Source: Clostridiales bacterium
GTDB lineage: Bacteria; Bacillota; Clostridia; Oscillospirales; Oscillospiraceae
Direction of reading: 5' to 3'
DNA length: 12,285 nucleotides
Assembly (NCBI GenBank): GCA_021199695.1
Contig: JAJQHP010000205.1
Span: 1-12,285 of the forward strand
Below the pieces are notes generated by a model. The model ran no database searches, was not told the DNA's origin, and saw only the letters and a list, made by a program, of their open reading frames with translations. Each line of letters opens with the position of its first letter. Position 1 is the first letter of the stretch. Positions 6,520-12,285 of the stretch are shown in pieces. The position numbers and the translations under genes are program-made.

Positions 6520-8040
6520 TTGGAACTTGAATGGAACGGAACCAGTGTGGACTATCTTGAGCTGATACAGGACAGCGGGTACAGCAGGGAGGAGACGCTG
6601 GAGATGATTGTCCCGGACGCCTGTCCGGATATTGTGCAGGTGGTAGACACCTGGGGATTCTGCTGCCTGGCCCGTCGGGAGGTGACAGATACCGGCGCTC
6701 TGGTGACGGGGCGGGTGAGGGTCACGATCCTGTACATTCCGGAGGGGGGCGGCGGACTGCAACAGCTGGAGACGGAGCTCCCCTTCCAGCACCTGAGCGA
6801 ATGTACCCAGGCGGACGGCAGTACCCGACTGATGGCCAGAGCCTGGGTGTCCTCAGCGGAGACCCGGATATTGAACCCCAGAAAGGTCCTGATCCGCACA
6901 GATATTTGCGAGAGAGTGCAGCTTTACCGGCCACAGACCCTTCGGACCTGCGGCGGACTGGAGCCCGACGACGCTCTGGGGATTCAAACCAGGCAGCGGC
7001 AGGAGCAGACCGACCTGGTGACCCAGACGGCGGAAAAGGTCTTTGTGCTGGAGGAGGAGCTGACCCTGTCCGGCGGTCGGGCAGTCTCGGCCGTGCCGCT
7101 GCGGCTCCGGCCGGAAGCATCCTGGGTCGAGGCCAGACTGATCGGCTCCAGGCTGGTGCTGAAGGGGACCGTCCGGGTCCAGGCGCTTTGGCAGGAGGAG
7201 GGCGGAGGGCTGGCCTGCAACAGCTTCGAGCTTCCCTTTTCCCAGATGCTGGACGCCGCCGGAGTGGGGGAGGGCACCCAGTACCGGGTATGGCTCCAGC
7301 TCCAGAGCTGGCAGACGGGTCCCCTCTCCGGTGATGGGCGTACTCTGCCCATTACCCTGGAGCTGTGTGCCCAGGCGGTCTTTGGGGAGCGGATCCCCCT
7401 GGAGCTGATGACCGACGCATACAGCGTCTATTATCCCACAGAGCTGCATACAGAGCAGTGGACCGTCTGTCGGCAGAGCCAGGAGGAATCCCGGCAGCCT
7501 GTCCGGGAGTTTGTCCCCTGTGAGCGGAGCATTCAGACCGTGCTGGACTGCCACGGAGAGCTGGGACTGGCCCAGATCGCCAGGGAGGACAGCCAGTATA
7601 CCGTGACCGTCCCTGTCTCCGCCACCACCCTCTGCCTGGATGAGGAGGGGACCCCGTTTTCCGTTTTGCGCTCCTTTTCTGTCTCTCTCCAGCCGTCCTG
7701 TTTGCCGGAGCAGCGGCTCCGATGCGGCTGCACGCTGCTCCAGATGGAGGCTCTGCCTGCCGCAGCCGGTGTGGAACTGCGGGGTTCGATCGCGCTGTAT
7801 CTCCAGACCGTACAGGAGACGGAGATACCCGGATTGACAGGGCTGGAGGTGGACAGAGAGCACCCACACGAGCACGCCGGACAGCCCTCTGTGGTGCTGC
7901 GCCGTCCCGCCCCGTCAGAGTCCCTGTGGGACATCGCCAAGCGCTGCTCCACCACCTGTCAGGAGATCTGTGCGGCCAACGGTCTGGCGGAGGATCAGCC
8001 GCTTGGGGAGCAGATGCTGCTCATCCCCCGGAAGCGGTAA
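6520..8040 (+). CDS. sipL: SipL-type spore coat morphogenetic protein (DUF3794/SPOCS domains plus LysM)
   Basis: A 506-residue protein with SPOCS (DUF3794) modules and a C-terminal LysM domain. The first module spans about 25-145 (VPDACPDIVQVVDTWG, GRVRVTILYIPEGG, then RTDICERVQLYRP), the second about 165-310 (FVLEEELTL, LKGTVRVQALWQEEGG, ELMTDAYSVYYP), the third about 325-450 (ERSIQTVLDCHGEL, ELRGSIALYLQT). LysM is at about 455-504 (SESLWDIAKRC ... LLIPRK). This is the architecture of Clostridioides difficile SipL, the functional counterpart of SpoVID, whose LysM domain binds SpoIVA and joins the coat to the forespore. Start: TTG 6520, supported by AAAGGAGAGG (6503-6512) 7 bases upstream; the nearby ATG 6513 is in another frame and meets a stop within six codons. 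Only 12 bases separate the stop from spoIVA, so the two are surely co-transcribed. Confidence 0.9.
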   Translation: MELEWNGTSVDYLELIQDSGYSREETLEMIVPDACPDIVQVVDTWGFCCLARREVTDTGALVTGRVRVTILYIPEGGGGLQQLETELPFQHLSECTQADGSTRLMARAWVSSAETRILNPRKVLIRTDICERVQLYRPQTLRTCGGLEPDDALGIQTRQRQEQTDLVTQTAEKVFVLEEELTLSGGRAVSAVPLRLRPEASWVEARLIGSRLVLKGTVRVQALWQEEGGGLACNSFELPFSQMLDAAGVGEGTQYRVWLQLQSWQTGPLSGDGRTLPITLELCAQAVFGERIPLELMTDAYSVYYPTELHTEQWTVCRQSQEESRQPVREFVPCERSIQTVLDCHGELGLAQIAREDSQYTVTVPVSATTLCLDEEGTPFSVLRSFSVSLQPSCLPEQRLRCGCTLLQMEALPAAAGVELRGSIALYLQTVQETEIPGLTGLEVDREHPHEHAGQPSVVLRRPAPSESLWDIAKRCSTTCQEICAANGLAEDQPLGEQMLLIPRKR

Positions 8041-8052
8041 GGGAGGGGTCAG

Positions 8053-9531
8053 ATGGAACACGTCAAGCTCTATGAGGAGATCGCCCAGCGGACGGAAGGG
8101 GACATCTATATCGGCGTCGTAGGGCCGGTCCGGACGGGAAAGTCCACCTTCATCAAACGTTTTATGGAGACGCTGGTGATCCCGAACATCGAAAATGTCT
8201 ATCGCCGGGAGCGGGCCAGAGATGAGCTGCCCCAGTCCGGCAGCGGCCGCACCATTATGACCGCCGAGCCAAAGTTCGTCCCGGAGGAGGCCGCTCAGGT
8301 GGAGCTGGAGGGGGGCGTCCGGTTCTCCGTCCGGCTGATCGACTCGGTGGGCTATCTGGTGGCCGGTGCCGTGGGTCAGACGGAGGACGGCAGCCCGCGA
8401 ATGGTCACCACGCCCTGGTTCGACCACGAGGTTTCCATGGCGGAGGCCGCCGAGCTGGGGACCAGAAAGGTCATCGCCGAGCACTCCGCCATCGGCATCG
8501 TCGTGACCACCGACGGCACCGTCACCGAAATCCCCCGGGAGGACTATCTGGAGGCGGAGGAGCGGGTCATTCAGGAGCTGAAGGCGCTGAACAAGCCCTT
8601 CCTGGTGCTGCTCAACTCCCAGGAGCCGGGTTCCGACCGGGCGAGGGCCATCGCTTCGGACCTCTCCTCCCGATATGAGGTCAGCTGTCTGCCGGTGAAC
8701 TGCCTGGAGCTTCGGGAGCAGGATGTGACCCAGATCATCCAGTCCGTCCTCTATGAGTTCCCGTTGCAGGAGCTGGAGTTGTTCCTGCCCTCCTGGGTAG
8801 ACGCCCTGCCCTACGACCACCCCATCAAGTCTGGGCTTTACCAGTCCATTCAAACCGTGGGCGGGCAGATCAGCCGTATCCGGCAGGTGCGGGACAGCCT
8901 GGCCCAGCTGGGGGCCTGTGAGAGCGTCAGCCGGTGCGAGATGACCGGGGTAGACCTGGGCAGGGGAGTGGTCCAGGCCACCGTAGAGGTCCCGAGAGGG
9001 CTGTTCTACGAGACGCTGAGCCAGCAGTCCGGCTTTGCCGTGGGCGACGACGGCGATCTGATCCAGCTCCTGACCCAGCTTGCCACGGTCAAACGGGAGT
9101 ATGACAAGGTGAGCGATGCGCTCCGGGAGGTCCGGGAGAACGGCTACGGCATCGTTGTCCCATCCATGGATGAGCTGACCCTGGAGGAGCCGGAGATCAT
9201 GCGGCAGGGAGGACGTTATGGCGTCCGTCTCAAGGCCAGTGCCCCCTCCATCCATATGCTGAGGGCGGACATCGAGACGGTCCTCTCGCCTATCGTGGGC
9301 AGCGAGAAGCAGAGCGAGGAGATGATCCACTATCTGCTCCAGGAGTTTGAGGGGGACACCCAAAAAATCTGGGAGTCCAACATTTTCGGGAAGTCCTTCC
9401 ACGAGCTGGTCAACGAAGACCTCCAGGGGAAGCTGACCCGGATGCCAGAGGACGCCCGGGTCAAGCTCCGGGAGACTCTGGAGCGCATCATCAACGAGGG
9501 GACCGGAGGGCTGATCTGCATTATCCTCTGA
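8053..9531 (+). CDS. spoIVA: Stage IV sporulation protein A, coat basement-layer ATPase
   Basis: The product is 492 residues, the same length as Bacillus subtilis SpoIVA. The N-terminal domain is a TRAFAC GTPase-like fold that uses ATP: Walker A GPVRTGKS (24-31, with K30), a Thr-containing segment SGSGRTIMTAEP (62-73), and a Walker-B-like LIDSVGYL (95-102, D97). The middle and C-terminal regions are conserved through to the hydrophobic end GGLICIIL, the part that contacts SpoVM and the membrane in B. subtilis. SpoIVA hydrolyses ATP to polymerise irreversibly on the mother-cell face of the forespore membrane, making the platform for the coat and supporting cortex formation. GGAGG (8042-8046) precedes ATG 8053 by 6 bases. 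It follows sipL by 12 bases and ends at a strong terminator. Confidence 0.97.
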   Translation: MEHVKLYEEIAQRTEGDIYIGVVGPVRTGKSTFIKRFMETLVIPNIENVYRRERARDELPQSGSGRTIMTAEPKFVPEEAAQVELEGGVRFSVRLIDSVGYLVAGAVGQTEDGSPRMVTTPWFDHEVSMAEAAELGTRKVIAEHSAIGIVVTTDGTVTEIPREDYLEAEERVIQELKALNKPFLVLLNSQEPGSDRARAIASDLSSRYEVSCLPVNCLELREQDVTQIIQSVLYEFPLQELELFLPSWVDALPYDHPIKSGLYQSIQTVGGQISRIRQVRDSLAQLGACESVSRCEMTGVDLGRGVVQATVEVPRGLFYETLSQQSGFAVGDDGDLIQLLTQLATVKREYDKVSDALREVRENGYGIVVPSMDELTLEEPEIMRQGGRYGVRLKASAPSIHMLRADIETVLSPIVGSEKQSEEMIHYLLQEFEGDTQKIWESNIFGKSFHELVNEDLQGKLTRMPEDARVKLRETLERIINEGTGGLICIIL

Positions 9532-9547
9532 TCAATGAACAAAAACA

Positions 9548-9589
9548 GCGCAGAGCAGAAGATTCAAAGGTCTGCTCTGCGCGCTTTTT
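9548..9589. terminator. Bidirectional intrinsic terminator between spoIVA and the convergent recombinase gene
   Basis: A perfect 12-bp stem, GCGCAGAGCAGA (9548-9559) with TCTGCTCTGCGC (9571-9582), has an 11-base loop. On the + strand TTTTT follows at 9585-9589. On the - strand the same stem is followed by a T-run from AAAAA at 9541-9545. It lies 16 bases after the spoIVA stop and about 19 bases beyond the recombinase stop, so it can end both transcripts. Confidence 0.88.
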
Positions 9590-9607
9590 GCGCAACAGGA
9601 TTTGATG

Positions 9608-10573
9608 TCATTTCTTTCCCTTGATATGGGCCAGGGGGTTCATCTCCGCGGCGTCAGCCAGATTTTCGTTGCTGACGTGGGTATAGATTTGGGTCGTGTT
9701 CAGGTGGTCGTGGCCCAAAACCTCTTGCAGGGTGCGGACATCCACGCCGTTCTGGAGCATCAGCGTCGCGGCGGTATGACGGAGCTTGTGGGCGGAATAG
9801 AGGCTGGGGTCCAGCCCGGCGGCGGCCAGGGCGTTTTTGATCATCAAATGAACAGCACTTTTAGAAATGCGCTTTCTCTGATTGCTGACAAACAAAGCCT
9901 CCGGATCGATCAGGGTCATACCGTTTCTGACCACCAAATAGTTCTCCAAAGCGTCCACACAGCTGTCATTTAAGTACAAAATCCGTTCTTTATTGCCTTT
10001 GCCCAGCACACGGACGGTGTTGCCCTGGATGCTGGACAGATTCAGGTTCACCAGCTCGGAAATACGCAGACCGCAGTTCAGGAAGAACACCAGAATACAG
10101 TAATCCCGCTCCTGATTTTTGCCCTGAACCGAGTTGAGCAGCCGGACGGATTCCTCCAGGGTCAGGTATCTGGGCAGCGATTTCCGGATCTTCGGCGAGT
10201 CCAGGTCCTGGATGGGATTTTCCTCCAGCTTGTGGGTCTTGACGGTCAGGTATTTGAACAGCGAACGGATGGCGGAGATCTTTCTGGCCCGGGACGCCTC
10301 GTTGAGACCTTTTTCCCGGTTTAAGTAGGACAGATAGCTGTAGACGTCGCTCAGGGAAATTTGGCGGATAAAGTCGATGTCCACGTCGTCGATGGGGATC
10401 TCGTTTTCCGGCATATCCCGTGGGACGACCCGCTTGAGCCGCTTCATATAACGGAAAAAGCTCCGCAGATCAAGACAGTATTCGTCCACGGTGAGATTGG
10501 AATGGCCTTTTACCGTCTCATGATAGGATAAAAAGTCGCACAGCAAGGGCGACGCAAATTCTCGGTAGTCCAT
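9608..10573 (-). CDS. Xer-type tyrosine recombinase
   Basis: A 321-residue site-specific recombinase. The N-terminal SAM-like DNA-binding domain spans about 5-115 (LLCDFLSYHETVKGHS, TVDEYCLDLRSFFRYM). The C-terminal catalytic domain holds the full set: R170 (NCGLRISEL), K192 (VLGKGNKER), H262 and R265 (HKLRH), H288 (LGHDH), and nucleophile Y297 (IYTHV). Length and layout fit XerC/XerD, which resolve chromosome dimers, but I cannot tell that role from a related recombinase. I chose ATG 10573 because the family N-terminus (MDYREFASP) begins there. Its only nearby ribosome-binding site, GGGAG, is 16 bases away, so TTG 10579 two codons upstream (spacing 10) is a real alternative. A longer frame upstream runs through the leader and the -10 element and is unlikely. 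No phage or integron genes flank it. Confidence 0.92.
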   Translation of the reverse strand: MDYREFASPLLCDFLSYHETVKGHSNLTVDEYCLDLRSFFRYMKRLKRVVPRDMPENEIPIDDVDIDFIRQISLSDVYSYLSYLNREKGLNEASRARKISAIRSLFKYLTVKTHKLEENPIQDLDSPKIRKSLPRYLTLEESVRLLNSVQGKNQERDYCILVFFLNCGLRISELVNLNLSSIQGNTVRVLGKGNKERILYLNDSCVDALENYLVVRNGMTLIDPEALFVSNQRKRISKSAVHLMIKNALAAAGLDPSLYSAHKLRHTAATLMLQNGVDVRTLQEVLGHDHLNTTQIYTHVSNENLADAAEMNPLAHIKGKK

Positions 10574-10624
10574 AGTCAAAATCAGGGGTCTCCCGGCCTG
10601 GTGAGAGCGGTTTTCACCTCCCTC

Positions 10625-10656
10625 AACCTGAACAAAATTTTTATTTTGTTCAGGTT
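10625..10656. repeat. Perfect 14-bp inverted repeat in the recombinase leader
   Basis: AACCTGAACAAAAT (10625-10638), then TTTT, then the exact reverse complement ATTTTGTTCAGGTT (10643-10656). It lies 52 bases upstream of the recombinase ATG. In the - strand transcript it forms a stable hairpin just before a GGGAGG sequence. As DNA it could be an operator or a recombinase-binding site. It contains GAAC...GTTC, but the spacing is far too wide for a LexA box. Confidence 0.9.
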
Positions 10657-10667
10657 TGTATTTTGGG

Positions 10668-10697
10668 AAAAAGCGGCCTCTCGCTTCGCAGCCGCTT
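10668..10697 (-). terminator. Terminator-like hairpin inside the recombinase leader (possible attenuator)
   Basis: On the - strand AAGCGGC (10697 to 10691) pairs with GCCGCTT (10677 to 10671) across a 13-base loop, and the 3' arm runs into a T-run (AAAAA on the + strand at 10668-10672). It lies downstream of the sigma-A promoter and upstream of the coding region, so it could stop transcripts early. The stem is short (7 bp), so strength is uncertain. Confidence 0.5.
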
Positions 10698-10744
10698 CTC
10701 TCAGGCGGAGTCCCCTGCCTCCTGTTCCTTGTTTGATTAGGTCC

Positions 10745-10773
10745 AGCATACCACAACGGCGGGTTTCTGTCAA
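10745..10773 (-). promoter_or_regulatory. Consensus sigma-A promoter for the recombinase gene
   Basis: On the - strand TTGACA (10773 to 10768), a spacer of exactly 17 bases, and TATGCT (10750 to 10745). The -35 is perfect and the -10 has five of six consensus bases (TATAAT). Transcription should begin near 10738, leaving a leader of about 165 nt before ATG 10573. It lies in the gap after the small gene at 10811-11086, so the recombinase does not depend only on read-through from radA. Confidence 0.8.
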
Positions 10774-10810
10774 GAACGGCATGGCAAAACAGACGGTCTG
10801 ATGTGTTTTT

Positions 10811-11086
10811 TCATTCTGAGTTCTTTCCCGACACACCGGGCCCTTCGCCCGTAAACAGCACCAGATCGCCCATACTGCTGTTTTCCGACGCCCAGCGCCA
10901 CACCTCTACGATCATCTCCTCCTCGGCCCGCTGGAGCAGAATGGCCGCCTTTTCATCCACGGCAGCCTCGTCCATCAGCGCGTCCCGATTCATTTCTAAC
11001 GCCGCTCTGGCCCGGCGTCTGCTCAGGACGACCTGCTTTCGCAGGAAGGCCCGCAGCTCCGACTGACGGATATATTTCTCCTTCAT
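10811..11086 (-). CDS. Small hypothetical protein downstream of radA
   Basis: A 91-residue protein that I do not recognise. It starts MKEKYIRQSEL, has an Arg/Ala-rich stretch (RRRARAALEMNRDALMDEAA, about 24-43), then an acidic, probably helical segment (RAEEEMIVEVWRWASEN), and a short Gly/Ser-rich tail. It looks soluble: no signal peptide, membrane segment or metal-binding cluster. ATG 11086 is preceded by GGAGGGG at a good distance (about 5 bases). It begins 21 bases after the radA stop, so the two are probably co-transcribed. The good ribosome-binding site and operon position support a real gene, but nothing shows its function. Confidence 0.6.
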   Translation of the reverse strand: MKEKYIRQSELRAFLRKQVVLSRRRARAALEMNRDALMDEAAVDEKAAILLQRAEEEMIVEVWRWASENSSMGDLVLFTGEGPGVSGKNSE

Positions 11087-11107
11087 ACGCGCCCCTCCGT
11101 TCTGCGC

Positions 11108-12285
11108 TTACGCCAGCACCGCCAGCGCCTCCCGGATGTTGCGCACCGGGATGAGCTGCATCCCCGGGATGTCGATGTCCTTGATCCCTCTGGCGGGGAC
11201 CAGGCACTTGTGGAAGCCCAGACGGTGAATTTCCGACAGCCGCTGGCCCAGGACGCTGACGCTGCGTATCTCCCCCGTCAGGCCCACCTCTCCCACGGCG
11301 GCCAGGTCGTCCGGCACCGGGCGGTCCCGGAAGCTGGAGGCCAGGGCCAGCACCGCCGCGAGATCCGCCGCAGGCTCGTTCAGGTTCAGGCCCGCCACCA
11401 CGTTGATATAGGCGTCACAGCCGCCGATGCGGAGGCCGCCCCGCTTTTCCAGCACGGCCAGGAGCAGCATGGAGCGGTTGTAGTCGATACCGTTGCTGGT
11501 GCGCCGGGGGACGGCGAAGCTGCTGGGGGCCACCAGGGCCTGGACCTCCGCCAGAACAGGGCGCACCCCCTCCATGACGCAGGTGACGCAGCTCCCCGGT
11601 GTTCCGGCAGGTCGGCCGGATAGTAGCATCTCCGAGGGGTTGGGTACCTCCCGGAGGCCGGAGTCCAGCATCTCAAAGACGCCGATCTCGTCCGTGGCCC
11701 CGAACCGGTTCTTGGTGGCCCGGAGGATGCGGTAGACCAGATTCTGCTCTCCCTCAAAGGACAGCACGCAGTCCACGATGTGCTCTAGCACCTTGGGCCC
11801 GGCGATGGAGCCCTCCTTGTTGATGTGGCCGATGACAAAGACGGTGATGCCGTTGCCCTTGGCCAGCTCCATCAGGCTCATGGCACAGGCCTTCACCTGG
11901 GCCACGCTGCCGGGCAGAGACTCCGACCCGTCCTGATACATAGTCTGGATGGAGTCCACCACCAGGATATCCGGCTTTACCTCGTCTACGCTGCTGAGGA
12001 CCTGGTTCAGGTTGGTCTCCGCCAGCAGGTACATCCCCTCCCCCGCGACGCCCAGCCGTTGGGCCCGGAGCTTGATCTGCCGGGCGGACTCCTCTCCAGA
12101 GACGTACAGCACCCGATAGGAGGCGGAGAGGGTGTCGCAGATCTGGAGCATCAGGGTGGATTTCCCGATGCCGGGGCTGCCGCCCACCAGGACGAAGGAG
12201 CCCTTGACGGCGCCGCCCCCCAGCACCCGGTCCAGCTCCCCCATGCCGGTGCAGAAGCGGATCTCCTCCCCCATCTCTACCTGGG
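11108..12285 (-). CDS. radA: DNA repair protein RadA (Sms), N-terminus outside the window
   Basis: The reading frame enters from the right edge and stops at TAA (11110 to 11108), giving about 391 visible residues. Starting at the in-frame Met at 12274, motifs are EIRFCTGMGELDRVLGGG (4-21), Walker A GGSPGIGKST (31-40), SGEES (59-63), Walker B ILVVDS (103-108), and the RadA signature KNRFG (188-192). A Lon-protease-like C-terminal domain follows (about 240 onward, with GLNLNEPAADLAAVLAL and GEVGLTGEIRSV). RadA is a RecA-related hexameric helicase that promotes branch migration of recombination intermediates. Full-length RadA starts with a four-cysteine zinc finger about 60 residues upstream; the frame stays open to the window edge, so the Met at 12274 is internal and the true start lies beyond. 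Confidence 0.96.
   Translation of the reverse strand, partial: QVEMGEEIRFCTGMGELDRVLGGGAVKGSFVLVGGSPGIGKSTLMLQICDTLSASYRVLYVSGEESARQIKLRAQRLGVAGEGMYLLAETNLNQVLSSVDEVKPDILVVDSIQTMYQDGSESLPGSVAQVKACAMSLMELAKGNGITVFVIGHINKEGSIAGPKVLEHIVDCVLSFEGEQNLVYRILRATKNRFGATDEIGVFEMLDSGLREVPNPSEMLLSGRPAGTPGSCVTCVMEGVRPVLAEVQALVAPSSFAVPRRTSNGIDYNRSMLLLAVLEKRGGLRIGGCDAYINVVAGLNLNEPAADLAAVLALASSFRDRPVPDDLAAVGEVGLTGEIRSVSVLGQRLSEIHRLGFHKCLVPARGIKDIDIPGMQLIPVRNIREALAVLA

Noticed and set aside
4519..6792. A 757-codon open frame on the - strand across the FN3 repeats, terminator, spoVM and the start of sipL
   Set aside because: It mirrors the codon bias of the + strand repeats, shows internal repetition only because the repeats do, crosses a terminator and two genes, and encodes no recognisable protein.
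7915..9402. A 495-codon open frame on the - strand opposite spoIVA
   Set aside because: spoIVA is unmistakable on the + strand; this frame is the GC-rich antisense shadow and has no family features.
10582..10617. Short GTG-led leader peptide (11 codons) ahead of the recombinase
   Set aside because: The GTG overlaps the only strong Shine-Dalgarno-like sequence, so nothing well placed would initiate it, and there are no runs of a regulatory amino acid.
10625..10656. LexA (SOS) box within GAAC...GTTC
   Set aside because: The half-sites are separated by many more bases than the four expected in Firmicute LexA boxes.
10668..10740. T-box or riboswitch in the recombinase leader
   Set aside because: No T-box AGGGTGG-type sequence or known riboswitch core could be found; only simple hairpins are visible.
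10574..10756. N-terminal extension of the recombinase to a Met codon at 10756
   Set aside because: That start precedes the predicted transcription start, the extension runs through the leader hairpins, and its residues do not look like a Xer N-terminus.
10785..10810. Intrinsic terminator after the small gene (CAGAC/GTCTG followed by TTTT on the - strand)
   Set aside because: The two arms are separated by a single base, so a stable loop cannot form with the full stem.

Overview
The window comes from a GC-rich, spore-forming Clostridia genome, most likely an Oscillospiraceae-type gut anaerobe (inference). The evidence is a SpoIVA gene paired with a SipL-type DUF3794/LysM protein (the clostridial counterpart of SpoVID), a 26-residue SpoVM-like peptide, Gram-positive ribosome-binding sites with GTG and TTG starts, and a very long secreted lysozyme-family protein with fibronectin-like repeats.

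Left part, + strand (1-6234). The window opens in the C-terminus of a protein that, from its composition and gene order, is probably the extracellular end of a PASTA-type Ser/Thr kinase (PrkC). It overlaps rsgA (ribosome small-subunit maturation GTPase), which overlaps thiN (thiamine pyrophosphokinase). Only 23 bases later starts a 1454-residue exported protein: signal peptide, long acidic Ala/Glu/Thr/Ser-rich linker, GH25 muramidase domain, then twelve FN3-like repeats. Two of these repeats have been copied as a pair; 470 bp are identical between the copies. A long hairpin terminator follows.

Centre, + strand (6325-9589). A spore-coat basement-layer cluster: a 26-codon spoVM-like gene (6367-6447), too short for ordinary gene calling, then sipL and spoIVA. 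In known systems SpoVM is an amphipathic helix that marks the convex forespore membrane, SpoIVA is an ATPase that polymerises on it, and SipL binds SpoIVA through its LysM domain to join coat to forespore. A candidate sigma-E promoter lies between spoVM and sipL. A perfect 12-bp hairpin with a T-run on each side ends spoIVA and probably also the convergent recombinase gene.

Right part, - strand (9608-12285). radA (its N-terminal zinc-finger end lies outside the window), a small unrecognised gene 21 bases downstream, and then a Xer-type tyrosine recombinase with all six catalytic residues. The recombinase has its own consensus sigma-A promoter and a structured leader of about 165 nt holding a terminator-like hairpin and a perfect 14-bp palindrome.

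The most interesting points are the unannotatable spoVM, the tight SpoVM-SipL-SpoIVA cluster beside the prkC-rsgA-thiN block (in Bacillus subtilis spoVM also follows thiN), the homogenised FN3 duplication, and the recombinase leader. I found no CRISPR array, rRNA, tRNA or transposon. No gene-free stretch exceeds 300 bases.
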